Shown: positions 15,117 through 24,658, counted from the stretch's first letter. The stretch is DNA of 35,325 nt from Arcobacteraceae bacterium (GCA_023138835.1 JAGLOP010000021.1:1-35325), one strand, 5' to 3'. The notes: generated by a model not told the origin, from the sequence alone. Translations and numbers: made by a program.

Positions 15117-17394
15117 CACCAAAGAAGTTAATCTTACTGGAACTTTACAAAAGGTTCTTTATCAAAATGAAGAAAATAAATATTGTATTGCTGTTCTTTC
15201 AAACGGGCAAAAAATTTGCGGGGTATATTTTGATACAAATTTAAAGATGCTCGAGGGTGAAGAGATACTTTTAACTGGACTTTGGGAAACTCACAAAAAA
15301 TACGGTGTTCAGTTTGCTTTTACCTCTTTAGTTATTAAAGAAGCAGAAATTTTCTTTTTTCTTACAAAAATTGTCAAAGGTATAGGTAAAAAAGTAGCCA
15401 AAGAGTTATTGAAAAAGTATGATGAAGATGAACTATGTGAAATACTTGATAATCGTCCAAGTGTACTTTTAGAAGTACAAGGTATAAAAGATAAAAAACT
15501 CACTCAAATAGTAACTAGCTGGAATAAATTTAAACATCTTCGTGAACTTGGTTCATTTTTAGGTCAATATGGAGTTACCAGCAATCTAATAAATAAGATT
15601 TACCAAGAGTTTGGTGAAGTTGAAAATTTAATAGAAAAAATTCAAGAAAATCCATATTTACTAATTAGAATAAAAGGGATTGGTTTTAAAAAAGCAGATG
15701 AGATAGGTCGGGCTTTGGGCATTGAAGAGCATAGCACTTTTAGAGTTGGTGCTTGTATGAGTTTTGTACTTAAAGATTATTGCGATAACAATGGAAATAG
15801 TTCAATTTCTAAAGATAAACTTTATTCTTTATGTGATGATAATTTAAATTTTAATAATCAGTTTGAACTGTATGAAAAAGTTTTAATTCAAATTTTAAGT
15901 ACAAAAGATATTCATCAAACTACGGAAAACAGATATGCTCCAAGTATGCTTTGGAATGCAGAAAAACGGATTTTAGAATTCTTTCAAACACGAGCAAAGG
16001 CAAATCCAAATAGACCTATAGTAGCCGGTTTTCAAAACTATATAACTAAAAAAGAGGCAACTTTAGGATTTACTCTAAGTGAAGAGCAGAAAAAAGCAGT
16101 TGAACTTATCAATGATGGTGCCAATACAGTTTTGTTAGTTGGATATGCAGGAACAGGAAAGAGTACTTCAAGCAGGGCAATACTGGAACTAATTGAAGAA
16201 ACCATAAGTTTTAATGATATTAAATGTATGGCGTTAAGTGGGATAGCAAGTCAAAGAATCAGTGATACAACTGGCTATGAAAGCGCTACTATTCAATCTG
16301 AACTAATAAAAATGCAAAATAGTGACAAAGATTATTTTTCATATAAAGCAATACTTGTAGATGAAGCCAGTATGATAAATAGTGTCACTTTTTATCAAGT
16401 GATTTCAAAAGTTCATCCTGACTGTATTTTTATCATTGTTGGAGATGATGGACAGCTTCCGGCTATTGGTGCCGGAGATATTTTGGCAGATGCCATTAAA
16501 TTTAAGTTAGCACCAGTATGTAAGTTGACAAAAATATACAGACACAATGAACTACAGGCGATAGCTACAATCGCAAATGAAATACGAAAAGGTGAAGTAC
16601 CAGAGTATGACAAAACTTATGAAGATTTTAAATTTTTAGATGTAAGCATACCATCTTATTATGCACAAAAAGCTATCTTAACTGACTATGAGATGAATAT
16701 GCTAAGAAATGATAATAATACCAAGATCTTACATACTATAATTAACACTGCAAGTCATTATTTGAAAGACACTTATTCATATATAAAAGAGAAAGAAATT
16801 TCAAAAGCCTTAACACTTTTTCAAGTGATTACACCTATTAAAAGTGGAACTTTAGGGGTAGAAAATTTAAATATGAATTTACAAAAACTATTTAACAGCA
16901 CAAAGGGACAAGCATACAAAAGTAAAACTTATGAGTATAAGTTAACTGATAAAGTGATACATATTAAAAATGAAAATATGAAAGCCCAAAGTATGAATGA
17001 ATACAAAAAAGGCAGTATTGACTTTGTAGAAAAAAGAATTTTTAATGGGCAGCTAGGGATGATAATCAAACTTGATTTTGAAATTAACAAAGCTATTATT
17101 TTATATCCAAATGATGATATGGTAGTGTTTTATGATTTTGATATGCTTGATAATCTTATCTCTTTAGCATACTGTTTAACTATTCATAAAACTCAAGGTA
17201 TGGAGTATGATACAGCTTTAATCCCTATGACTTTTTCTCACTATATTATGCACAATACAAAGTTACTTTATACCGCAATTACAAGAGCTAAAAATATGTG
17301 TTTCGTTGTAGGTGAAAAAGAAGCATTTGAAAGTGCCTGTAAAAAGATTGAGATTACCCAAAGAGAAACTGTCATAAATGATATTATGAGTTAA
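15106..17394 (+). CDS. recD2: RecD2-like SF1B 5'-3' DNA helicase (AAA family ATPase)
   Basis: 762 residues, within the usual size of RecD2/YrrC helicases that work without RecBC. The N-terminal 80 residues look like an OB-type domain. Helix-hairpin-helix-like segments follow (KIVKGIGKKVAKELL, 88-102; IKGIGFKKADEIG, 189-201). The helicase core has Walker A GYAGTGKST (346-354), Walker B ILVDEAS (416-422), motif III GDDGQLPAIG (446-455), KIYRH, a SH3-like insert, IHKTQGMEYDT and the arginine motif TAITRAK near the C-terminus. The enzyme unwinds DNA in repair and recombination. Its start overlaps the small basic protein gene by 11 bases; the ribosome site is weak, which fits coupling. No terminator is evident after the stop. 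Confidence 0.9.
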   Translation: MDTNTKEVNLTGTLQKVLYQNEENKYCIAVLSNGQKICGVYFDTNLKMLEGEEILLTGLWETHKKYGVQFAFTSLVIKEAEIFFFLTKIVKGIGKKVAKELLKKYDEDELCEILDNRPSVLLEVQGIKDKKLTQIVTSWNKFKHLRELGSFLGQYGVTSNLINKIYQEFGEVENLIEKIQENPYLLIRIKGIGFKKADEIGRALGIEEHSTFRVGACMSFVLKDYCDNNGNSSISKDKLYSLCDDNLNFNNQFELYEKVLIQILSTKDIHQTTENRYAPSMLWNAEKRILEFFQTRAKANPNRPIVAGFQNYITKKEATLGFTLSEEQKKAVELINDGANTVLLVGYAGTGKSTSSRAILELIEETISFNDIKCMALSGIASQRISDTTGYESATIQSELIKMQNSDKDYFSYKAILVDEASMINSVTFYQVISKVHPDCIFIIVGDDGQLPAIGAGDILADAIKFKLAPVCKLTKIYRHNELQAIATIANEIRKGEVPEYDKTYEDFKFLDVSIPSYYAQKAILTDYEMNMLRNDNNTKILHTIINTASHYLKDTYSYIKEKEISKALTLFQVITPIKSGTLGVENLNMNLQKLFNSTKGQAYKSKTYEYKLTDKVIHIKNENMKAQSMNEYKKGSIDFVEKRIFNGQLGMIIKLDFEINKAIILYPNDDMVVFYDFDMLDNLISLAYCLTIHKTQGMEYDTALIPMTFSHYIMHNTKLLYTAITRAKNMCFVVGEKEAFESACKKIEITQRETVINDIMS

Positions 17395-17548
17395 AATTAG
17401 ATTAACCATAGTTGCTGTGACAATAAGTAACACTTCCCATTTTATATTTAGAAATAATTCAAATCATTATATAGACTTTAGTAATAAAATAAGGATAAAA
17501 GTCATAATTTAATGAATTATTTATTTTGTTAATTAAGAGTTATCGCTG

Positions 17549-17554
17549 TATAAT
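17549..17554 (+). promoter_or_regulatory. Extended -10 box of the phosphate transporter operon
   Basis: TGTATAAT lies 46 bases before the ATG at 17601 in the 206-base gap after recD2. I looked for the 7+4+7 direct repeats of a Pho box and saw none. Confidence 0.5.
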
Positions 17555-17600
17555 CAGGTACAAAAATATTAACAAGATTGTTATAAAAAGAAAGGGAAAT

Positions 17601-19232
17601 ATGGAAATTTCGACAGTGAAGAAGATGGAAAAAGAGGCAATTAAGAGTAGCGGGATTGATTTTATAAGGTTAGGGTTCGCTTTATTTTTTATGGTAGCGG
17701 TTTTAAGCTATAGTTTTATGAGTACAGGCGGTATTCCAAATAATATGTTTTTAGCAATTGCGGCATTGTTTGGTGCTTATATGGCTATGAATATTGGTGC
17801 AAATGATGTTGCAAATAATGTTGGACCGGCAGTTGGTTCAAAAGCGCTTACAATGGGTGGTGCTATTATAATTGCAGCAGTATTTGAAGCAGCTGGTGCT
17901 TTAATTGCCGGTGGTGATGTTGTAAATACAATTAAAAAAGGTATTATTGATATTGATGCTTTTGGCGGAAATACAGATTCGTTTATCTGGGCTATGATGG
18001 CGGCACTGTTAGCTGCTGCTTTATGGTTGAACTTTGCTACTATGGCTAAGGCTCCGGTTTCAACTACTCACTCTATTGTCGGTGGTGTTATGGGTGCTGG
18101 TATTGCTGCTGCCGGATTTAGTATCGTTGCTTGGGGAACTATGGGTAAAATTGCTGCTTCTTGGATAATATCTCCTGTACTTGGTGGAATTATCGCAGCT
18201 TTATTTTTATATGCCATTAAAAAAACAATAGTATTTAAAGATGACAAAATAACCGCTTCAGTTAAATGGGTTCCTATATATGTTGCGATTATGTCTTGGG
18301 CTTTTGTTACATATCTTACTTTAAAAGGTTTAAAAAAGGTTTGGCCGTCAATTGTTGAGATATTATCTTTTTTACCTGATACAAAAAAACCGACATTTAT
18401 GGTTGCTTTTATATTTGGAGCCATTTTAGCAATAGTTGTTTATACAATCGTAAAAGCTGTTGTTGATAAAAAATCTCATAATATCGAAAATAGTAGAGCT
18501 GGTGTAAACGCACTCTTTACAGTGCCTTTAATATTTGCAGCTGCCCTGCTTAGTTTTGCTCATGGCGCAAATGATGTGGCAAATGCTATTGGACCTTTAG
18601 CAGCTATAAATGATGCTGTTATGACTGGTGGAATTTCATCAAAAGCAGGTATTCCTCTTTGGGTTATGGCAGTAGGAGCACTTGGTATCGCAATTGGTCT
18701 TGCACTTTATGGACCAAAATTGATTAAAACTGTCGGTTCTGAGATAACTGAACTTGATCAAATGAGAGCATTTAGTGTTGCAATGGCTGCATCTATTACG
18801 GTTATCATAGCTTCTCAACTGGGACTTCCTGTATCTTCTACACATATTGCTGTGGGTGGTATCTTTGGTGTTGGATTTTTAAGAGAATATTTAGATGAAG
18901 CCGATAAAAGAGATGATATAGCTTTAGAAAAAGAGGTGATAGTTGATGAAAAAAAAGTTTTAAAAGCACTTAACAGTGAACTTAAAACTTTAGAAACAAT
19001 AGAAAATAAACAAAAAGCAGATTATGAAAGAATTGTTGACCTTTATAAAATGATTGATGAAGAAGAAAGCAAGATTAAAAATGCTAAAAAACATCTAAAA
19101 ACAGCTCAAAAAGTACAATATGTAAAAAGAGATGCTGTTAAAAAGATAATTGCTGCTTGGGTTATAACAGTTCCAGCCGCTGCTATGTTATCTGCACTTA
19201 TATATTTTATGATTAGAGGTATTGTACTATAA
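17601..19232 (+). CDS. pit: PiT-family inorganic phosphate permease
   Basis: 543 residues of an inner-membrane phosphate (or metal-phosphate) symporter. The family signature occurs twice: NIGANDVANNVGPAVGS (64-80) and HGANDVANAIGPLA near residue 317, marking the inverted repeat halves. Many hydrophobic helices surround them, and PVSTTHS/PVSSTHI motifs are present in both halves. A cytosolic coiled-coil-like insert of about 85 residues rich in Lys and Glu lies before the last helix, longer than in E. coli PitA. The start at 17601 has AAGGGA just upstream; 25 extra codons from a TTG at 17526 are unlikely. Its stop overlaps the next ATG (TAATG). It heads an operon with the Na/Pi cotransporter. 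Confidence 0.9.
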   Translation: MEISTVKKMEKEAIKSSGIDFIRLGFALFFMVAVLSYSFMSTGGIPNNMFLAIAALFGAYMAMNIGANDVANNVGPAVGSKALTMGGAIIIAAVFEAAGALIAGGDVVNTIKKGIIDIDAFGGNTDSFIWAMMAALLAAALWLNFATMAKAPVSTTHSIVGGVMGAGIAAAGFSIVAWGTMGKIAASWIISPVLGGIIAALFLYAIKKTIVFKDDKITASVKWVPIYVAIMSWAFVTYLTLKGLKKVWPSIVEILSFLPDTKKPTFMVAFIFGAILAIVVYTIVKAVVDKKSHNIENSRAGVNALFTVPLIFAAALLSFAHGANDVANAIGPLAAINDAVMTGGISSKAGIPLWVMAVGALGIAIGLALYGPKLIKTVGSEITELDQMRAFSVAMAASITVIIASQLGLPVSSTHIAVGGIFGVGFLREYLDEADKRDDIALEKEVIVDEKKVLKALNSELKTLETIENKQKADYERIVDLYKMIDEEESKIKNAKKHLKTAQKVQYVKRDAVKKIIAAWVITVPAAAMLSALIYFMIRGIVL

Positions 19233-21043
19233 TGTTAAGAAGAATATTTTTACCTACTATTTTAATAATATTAGGATACGGTTTTTGGGTTAGTCCGGAT
19301 TTTAAAGAGATAGCGGCAGGTGTTTCTATCTTTTTATTTGGTATGTTATCTCTAGAAGAGGGGTTTAAGGCTTTTTCTGGTGGTACATTAGAAAAGATTT
19401 TACAAAAATCTACGGATAAACTTTATAAAAGCATCGGTTTTGGTGTAGTTGCTACAACTGTTATGCAGTCAAGTTCTTTAGTTTCAGTTCTTACTATCTC
19501 ATTTTTAGGAGCTGGATTAATTGGTCTTGCTCAAGGTATAGGAATAGTCTTTGGAGCAAATATTGGTACAACAACCGGGGCTTGGTTAGTTGCAGGGTTT
19601 GGATTAAAAGTAAAAATTTCTGCTTATGCTATGCCTATGCTTGTATTTGGTGTAATACTTATTTTCCAAAAAGCAAAATCTTTAAAAGGTATTGGGTATA
19701 TTTTAGCTGGACTTGGATTTTTATTTTTAGGTATCCATTATATGAAAGATGGATTTGAAGCATTTAAAAGTACTATTGATTTAGCTTCTTTTGGTGGAAC
19801 TGGACTTAAATATCTATTTATATTTACAGGAATTGGGATATTTGCAACTGTTGTTATGCAGTCATCTCATGCAACACTTGTACTTATTATAACAGCACTG
19901 TCAGTTGGTCAAATATCTTATGAAAATGCTTTAGCACTTGCTATTGGTGCTAATGTCGGTACAACAATTACTGCTATTATTGGAGCAATGAGTTCTAATA
20001 TTGTAGGAAAAAGATTAGCAGGAGCTCATCTGATTTTCAATGTAGTAACTGGACTTATTGCGATAATCTTTATGAGTCAGATTCTGTATTCAGTTGATTT
20101 TGTAAGTAGTATAGTAGGAATTGGAAATGATGATTATACTTTAAAACTTGCAGTTTTTCATACTATATTTAATGTAATTGGTGTTGCTGTAATGGTACCA
20201 TTTATTGGTAAACTTGTAGTATTTCTTGAATCTGCATTAAAAGATACTACTATAAAGGGTCAAAATATTGATAAAGCAAAATATCTTAATGATTCAGTAT
20301 TGGAACTTCCTGGAACTGCTATGGCAGCACTTGTAAGAGAGACAAAACATCTGTATGAAAATGCATTTGAAATTATCACGCATGGCTTAAATTTAAAACG
20401 AACGAATATAGTTTCATCGATGAATTTAAATGAGGTTGTAAATGATTCATACAGCCAAAGTACTATTGACATTGATGACTTTTATAACCGTAATATAAAA
20501 GGTATCTATGGAGAAATTATTGATTTTTCTACAAGAGCCCAATCACAAATGGTACCAGAAGACATAGAGGTGTTATATAAACTAAAACTTGCTAATAGGG
20601 ATATTGTAGAAGCTGTCAAGGATACAGAGCATTTACAAAAAAATTTAGTAAAATATTCAAACAGTGCAAACGAACATATTAAAGAGCAGTACAATACTAT
20701 CAAAAGAGATTTGGCAGAACTTTTAAGAAATATAAATATTATTGCAAATACTGATGAAGAAGATGTAATTATATTATTACTTTCTAAAGCCAAAGTACAT
20801 ACTGAAAAATATGATATAATTGCAAACGGGACACTTGATAATTTAATTAGAAACAGTTTGATTACTAATGAGATGGCAACTTCATTGATGAATGACAGTG
20901 CTTATGCATATGATATCAGTAAAAATCTTATTGCTATGGCAGAAGTAATATTTATTGATAACTATAGTGATATAAAAAATCTTGGTGTTAATATGGTTAT
21001 AAGTGATAAGGATGTTGATTTAATTTTAGACAAAAAGGGATAA
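19232..21043 (+). CDS. Na/Pi cotransporter family protein with PhoU-like C-terminal domain
   Basis: 603 residues. The membrane part (1-340) has the two inverted-repeat signatures of the NaPi-II/NptA family, MQSSSLVSV (78-86) and MQSSHATLV (209-217), each followed by GANIGTT/GANVGTT (108-114, 239-245). These form the substrate and sodium sites. The C-terminal 250 residues are charged helices resembling PhoU repeats, a common fusion in bacterial members, likely in the cytoplasm for control. Direction of transport (uptake or export) cannot be inferred. It shares one base with the upstream PiT gene, so the two different phosphate carriers are made together. AAAGGGA at its end serves the next small gene. 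Confidence 0.9.
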   Translation: MLRRIFLPTILIILGYGFWVSPDFKEIAAGVSIFLFGMLSLEEGFKAFSGGTLEKILQKSTDKLYKSIGFGVVATTVMQSSSLVSVLTISFLGAGLIGLAQGIGIVFGANIGTTTGAWLVAGFGLKVKISAYAMPMLVFGVILIFQKAKSLKGIGYILAGLGFLFLGIHYMKDGFEAFKSTIDLASFGGTGLKYLFIFTGIGIFATVVMQSSHATLVLIITALSVGQISYENALALAIGANVGTTITAIIGAMSSNIVGKRLAGAHLIFNVVTGLIAIIFMSQILYSVDFVSSIVGIGNDDYTLKLAVFHTIFNVIGVAVMVPFIGKLVVFLESALKDTTIKGQNIDKAKYLNDSVLELPGTAMAALVRETKHLYENAFEIITHGLNLKRTNIVSSMNLNEVVNDSYSQSTIDIDDFYNRNIKGIYGEIIDFSTRAQSQMVPEDIEVLYKLKLANRDIVEAVKDTEHLQKNLVKYSNSANEHIKEQYNTIKRDLAELLRNINIIANTDEEDVIILLLSKAKVHTEKYDIIANGTLDNLIRNSLITNEMATSLMNDSAYAYDISKNLIAMAEVIFIDNYSDIKNLGVNMVISDKDVDLILDKKG

Positions 21044-21046
21044 TTG

Positions 21047-21295
21047 ATGGGAATAAATAAATTTATAAATAGTGTAAAAGAATCTTTAGGATTGGATAAA
21101 TTAGAAAAATCTAGTAAAAAGAAATCTGTAAAGAATCTTTTAAAAAAATTAAATGAAAGAAAAAAAAGTACAAATAAGTTATTAGAAACTACATTAAATA
21201 AAAAAGATATAAAAGAGTTAGAAGAGGAGATTCAAATTATTGTTTGTCAAATTAAAAAGGGAAAAGAAATCTTACAAAAACTTGAATCTAAATAA
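21047..21295 (+). CDS. Small coiled-coil protein of unknown function in the phosphate transporter operon
   Basis: 82 residues, very rich in Lys, Glu and Leu, with heptad-like helix throughout (NLLKKLNERKKSTNKLL, KELEEEIQIIVCQIKKGKEI). There is no membrane segment or signal. AGGGA lies 6 bases before the ATG and the gene starts 3 bases after the cotransporter stop, so it is a real operon member. The function is not recognised; an accessory or regulator of the transporters is possible. The next gene begins inside its 3' end. Confidence 0.65.
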   Translation: MGINKFINSVKESLGLDKLEKSSKKKSVKNLLKKLNERKKSTNKLLETTLNKKDIKELEEEIQIIVCQIKKGKEILQKLESK

Positions 21296-21794
21296 AAAGG
21301 ATATTGATATAAAAGATAAGCATAATACAAAGAATGTAAATTCTTTTTTAAAAAAGATAGTAAAGATATGGGATAATCCTAATTCAAATATCAAAAATAT
21401 TAATGTAAAGTATTTAGGTGAAAAAATATTTCAAGATAGTGATATTATTGAAAGTAATTTGATATTTAAAAGGAACAACTCTCGCTATTTGCGTTTCAGT
21501 TTATTGGTTCCTGTTGTTGTTAGTAGAGATATTTATGAAAAACTCGATAATAAAGATATTAATAATGTAGAGAAGTTTTTAGATTTTTATATTAGAGTAA
21601 TTTCTGATAGTATCGTTTTTATATATAATACTACAAACCCTAGAAGCTATATAGTAAAATATAAAAATGAGACTGTGGGTATATCTAATAATATTTATAA
21701 AAATAATATCTATAAAGTTAAATTTGAGATCTATGGAAAAAATGAAACAATTTATTTTAATATTGATGACTCAATCTCTGATATTATGACTTAA
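21240..21794 (+). CDS. Hypothetical protein with TTG start overlapping the upstream gene
   Basis: 184 residues with no ATG in frame except near the end. The TTG at 21240 has a good GAGGAGA 9 bases upstream; a second TTG at 21282 and an AAGGA at 21297 (followed only by ATT/ATA) are alternatives. The overlap with the previous gene is 56 bases. The first 40 residues are Lys/Asn-rich; the rest looks like a soluble alpha/beta domain (NSRYLRFSLLVPVVVSRDIY, then a run of beta-like strands). I do not recognise a family. A +1 shift in the overlap would fuse it to the coiled-coil protein, so a frameshift, natural or sequencing-derived, is possible. Its stop overlaps the stop of the opposing GAF gene by 3 bases. 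Confidence 0.6.
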   Translation: MFVKLKREKKSYKNLNLNKKDIDIKDKHNTKNVNSFLKKIVKIWDNPNSNIKNINVKYLGEKIFQDSDIIESNLIFKRNNSRYLRFSLLVPVVVSRDIYEKLDNKDINNVEKFLDFYIRVISDSIVFIYNTTNPRSYIVKYKNETVGISNNIYKNNIYKVKFEIYGKNETIYFNIDDSISDIMT

Positions 21795-22285
21795 TTCTCC
21801 TGAACAATTAACTGAATAAAAGTAGTGAAATGTTTTACTAAAAATAAAAGGATTTTTTGGTCTGTATCACTGAATCCTTCATCACTATTTTTATTTAGCA
21901 ACTGAACAATACCTATGCATTCATCATTAAATCCAAATACCGGCATTGATATTATCGATTTTGTTTTATATTTTAAATCAACACTTTTAACTGCACTTGG
22001 ATTTGCCTCAACATTATTGTCTATTAGAGTTTTTCTTGTGTTATAAGCTTTTGAAATAATACCTCTATCATCTGGAAGTTCTAAATAACTTATACCATCC
22101 GCATGAACTGTCCAAAAACTTTTACTATTTTTATCATGCACAAAAATAGAACATCTATCAGCTTTTATAATATCTCTTATTGCATCAGAGATAATAGTAA
22201 TTTTTTTTACAAAGTCTTTCTCTTGAGTAATCTTTAGATTCAAATTCATCAATCTTTCCATTAAATCTTTATCTAGTTTTGCCAT
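21791..22285 (-). CDS. GAF-domain protein
   Basis: 164 residues, essentially one GAF domain (about 25-160) with the typical strands ADRCSIFVHDKNSKSFWTVH, IISMPVFGFNDECIGIVQLL and SDTDQKILLFLVKHFTTFIQ. GAF domains bind small ligands such as cyclic nucleotides or redox cofactors; no output domain is attached. The start overlaps the stop of the lipoprotein gene by one base (TAATG) with AAAGGAA upstream, so it belongs to the MCE operon. Its job may be to sense a signal for the transporter or a separate partner. The ligand cannot be predicted. Confidence 0.82.
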   Translation of the reverse strand: MAKLDKDLMERLMNLNLKITQEKDFVKKITIISDAIRDIIKADRCSIFVHDKNSKSFWTVHADGISYLELPDDRGIISKAYNTRKTLIDNNVEANPSAVKSVDLKYKTKSIISMPVFGFNDECIGIVQLLNKNSDEGFSDTDQKILLFLVKHFTTFIQLIVQEN

Positions 22286-22893
22286 TATTGTTCCTTTGTA
22301 TTGTCATATAACCAAAATGATAAATCATTTATAAGTAAATCAATAGATTTGTTAAATGCTTCAACCCCTCCATAAGCATTGATGCTGTTACATGGAACCT
22401 TATAACTGAATATTTTAGATATAACTTTTTTACCTTGATCATCTTTTATTAAATAAAATTTTATTTTTAAAGTTACATAACTTTTTGAATTTATATATTG
22501 TTTAAAATCAATAAGTTCACTTTGAAGAGTATAATCAGGTTTTGAATAAATATGTGAAGTGATAATATTATCATATATATTTAATTCATCCAGTTTTGAA
22601 CTAAGAACTTCTAAAATCATCTTAACAGGATAATCACTCCATTTACTTAATTTGTAAGTTTGCAGCAGATATTTATCTTTACTATAATAAATTGTTGTGG
22701 TGTTTAAATATTTATTTGTCACCGGCTCTAAAATTTTAATAGTTAAATTTTGTTTATTTTCTTTTATTTTACAACAATCTTTTGAAGATTCTAATTGAAA
22801 TATTTTTAATGCAGGCAGATTCACACTATTACAGCCTGTAAATAATAACATCATCCATACTATAGATATTTTTTGTATTGTTTTATTGTGCAT
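22285..22893 (-). CDS. ABC transport auxiliary lipoprotein (PqiC/YmbA-like) of MCE system
   Basis: 202 residues from the ATG at 22893, which has GAGGA 8 bases upstream. The frame is open further upstream, but those starts overlap mlaD and lack ribosome sites. The N-terminus MHNKTIQKISIVWMMLLFTGC is a lipoprotein signal with the lipobox FTGC, lipidated Cys about residue 21. The mature part has the pattern of the ABC-type transport auxiliary lipoprotein family: ILEPVTNKYLNTTTIYY..., then a strand-rich core, and late NDLSFWL. In MCE systems such lipoproteins bridge the MlaD-like protein and the outer membrane. It lies 37 bases after mlaD and overlaps the GAF gene. Confidence 0.75.
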   Translation of the reverse strand: MHNKTIQKISIVWMMLLFTGCNSVNLPALKIFQLESSKDCCKIKENKQNLTIKILEPVTNKYLNTTTIYYSKDKYLLQTYKLSKWSDYPVKMILEVLSSKLDELNIYDNIITSHIYSKPDYTLQSELIDFKQYINSKSYVTLKIKFYLIKDDQGKKVISKIFSYKVPCNSINAYGGVEAFNKSIDLLINDLSFWLYDNTKEQ

Positions 22894-22930
22894 AGCAATT
22901 GTCCTCGTTACACTGTGGAATTTCATCCTT

Positions 22931-23917
22931 TTAGTCATCATTTTTTTCTCCAGGTCCAAAATCATCAGATCTACTCTTAAAAAGAATATCACTTGGATTA
23001 TCACTTAAATTATCAACTGATTTTTGTATATTTTGTATTGTTCTTTCTAATTCTATCATTAAAATATCAAATTTTTTTAAACTATCACTTGTAATCCCTT
23101 TTAAATCAAGTTTACCATCATAAATTAGTTTGTCAAATTTCTTAAATGCCAGATTTGTTGAATCAGATGCTTTTCTAACTTTGATTAATGTTTGTTTTAA
23201 ATCATTGTCTATTAATAGATCTGACTTTTGCAAAGTTTTATTAAGCTTTTGAGTAAATTTCTCAAAATTATCAAATGCATTATTAAGTTTTTGAATACTT
23301 TCATCATTTACAAGCTTGTCTATTTTTGTATCAACATTTAAAACTGTGTTATTTAAATTTGCAGTTAAAGTATTTGTATTATCAATAATACCAGATATTT
23401 GTTTTATATTATTATTGCTGAATAATAAATTTAACTTATTAAGTATACCATCTACTTTTTTGGTTATATTCAGTGCCACATTACCTAAATTTCCAAAGAA
23501 AGATTGTTTTGAGGTTATTGTCGGGATTTCATCTTTTTTGTTTTTTAATAATTGACTTTTAGTTGAACCGCCAATTAAATCAATATATTTTAATCCGGTA
23601 ATCCCTTGAGCCTCCAATACGGCAACTGTGTCTTTTTTTATTGGTGTTCCGCCATTTACTTCTAATAATATTTCTATTTGTTCCGAATTATCAGGATTAA
23701 TTTTAATATCTTTTACCACACCAATATTTAATCCTTTGTATTTAATAGATGATTCAACATTTAATCCAGCTATAGACTCTTCCAAATAAACTTTATATAA
23801 ATCAACTTTTTTTGAATCTATACCATATTTACCAAGCCAAAATGAAAATCCAACAAGTGCCAAAATAAATACAAATAAAAATGCACCCACTAATGTAAAA
23901 TTTACTTTACTATCCAT
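22931..23917 (-). CDS. mlaD: MlaD-like MCE domain protein
   Basis: 328 residues. One N-terminal membrane anchor (about 7-29) is followed by a single MCE domain (about 38-120, with KYKGLNIGVVKDIKI and GITGLKYIDLIGG) and a long helical C-terminal tail. Hexamers of this fold form a periplasmic channel for phospholipids or other lipids between the membranes. The long tail, more than 200 residues against the short one of E. coli MlaD, may form a needle or tube spanning the periplasm. A near-perfect Shine-Dalgarno GGGGAGGTGAT precedes the ATG. It sits 12 bases after the ATPase gene. The relation to C. jejuni Cj1648 is from memory. Confidence 0.88.
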   Translation of the reverse strand: MDSKVNFTLVGAFLFVFILALVGFSFWLGKYGIDSKKVDLYKVYLEESIAGLNVESSIKYKGLNIGVVKDIKINPDNSEQIEILLEVNGGTPIKKDTVAVLEAQGITGLKYIDLIGGSTKSQLLKNKKDEIPTITSKQSFFGNLGNVALNITKKVDGILNKLNLLFSNNNIKQISGIIDNTNTLTANLNNTVLNVDTKIDKLVNDESIQKLNNAFDNFEKFTQKLNKTLQKSDLLIDNDLKQTLIKVRKASDSTNLAFKKFDKLIYDGKLDLKGITSDSLKKFDILMIELERTIQNIQKSVDNLSDNPSDILFKSRSDDFGPGEKNDD

Positions 23918-23929
23918 ATATCACCTCCC

Positions 23930-24658
23930 CTAAACTTTTAAAAACTTTTGCATCGCATAATGCCCTGAGTTAATTGCATCTTCATAATAACCCTCAAATA
24001 AAACCTTTTTATCATGGAATACAACAAATCTGCTAAGTGCATTTTTTATACTGGCCAAATCATGCGTAACCATAACCACTGTCAAATTTAACATATCTCT
24101 CAACTCTACAATCAATCTATCAAATGATTCTGCACTTGCAGGATCCAGACCTGATGTAGGTTCATCTAAAAATAAAAGTTTTGGGTCCATAGCCAAAGCT
24201 CGTGCAAGTCCAACTCTTTTTTTCATACCACCACTTAATTGTGCCGGATACAATGTTGCTGCTTTAGTCGGTAATCCTACCATTTTAAGCTTTGTATATG
24301 CTATTTCCGAAATTAAAGTATCTGGTAAAGATGTGTATTCTTTTAACATTACTGAAATATTTTCTAAAACAGTTAATGAAGAAAACAATGCTCCAAATTG
24401 AAATAATACACCCCAATTTTGTTTAAACTTATATGATTGAGAAAGCGAAATATCTTTTATCTCTTGACCTAAAACTGATATATTGCCACTTTGAATATTT
24501 TCAAGCATAATCATCTCTCTCATAATAGTAGATTTTCCAGAACCACTTCCACCTAAAATACCAAATATATCACCTTTATTAATCGTAAAAGAAATATTAT
24601 CATGAATTAAATTTACTCCAAATTGTGTAGAAACTGATTTAACTTGAATTATTGACAT
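23930..24658 (-). CDS. mlaF: MlaF-like lipid ABC transporter ATPase (IamA-like)
   Basis: 242 residues with complete ABC motifs: Walker A GGSGSGKST (36-44), signature LSGGMKKR (141-148), Walker B LLFLDEPTSGLD (161-172) and H-loop VTHD (197-200). LSGGMKKRVGLARA and the size are typical of MlaF. It supplies energy to the MlaE permease on the cytoplasmic face. The ATG at 24658 is chosen because it lies 2 bases after the permease stop with GGGA upstream; the frame can be opened 20 codons further inside the permease gene with no support. Homologous to C. jejuni IamA, reported as invasion-associated (from memory). Confidence 0.9.
   Translation of the reverse strand: MSIIQVKSVSTQFGVNLIHDNISFTINKGDIFGILGGSGSGKSTIMREMIMLENIQSGNISVLGQEIKDISLSQSYKFKQNWGVLFQFGALFSSLTVLENISVMLKEYTSLPDTLISEIAYTKLKMVGLPTKAATLYPAQLSGGMKKRVGLARALAMDPKLLFLDEPTSGLDPASAESFDRLIVELRDMLNLTVVMVTHDLASIKNALSRFVVFHDKKVLFEGYYEDAINSGHYAMQKFLKV

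Noticed and set aside
17395..17600. Pho box ahead of the phosphate transporters
   Set aside because: No pair of 7-base direct repeats with 4-base spacing was found; only a -10 box is visible.
22894..23004. Longer N-terminus of the MCE lipoprotein starting inside mlaD
   Set aside because: It would bury the lipoprotein signal behind 37 charged residues; the ATG at 22893 has GAGGA at good spacing.
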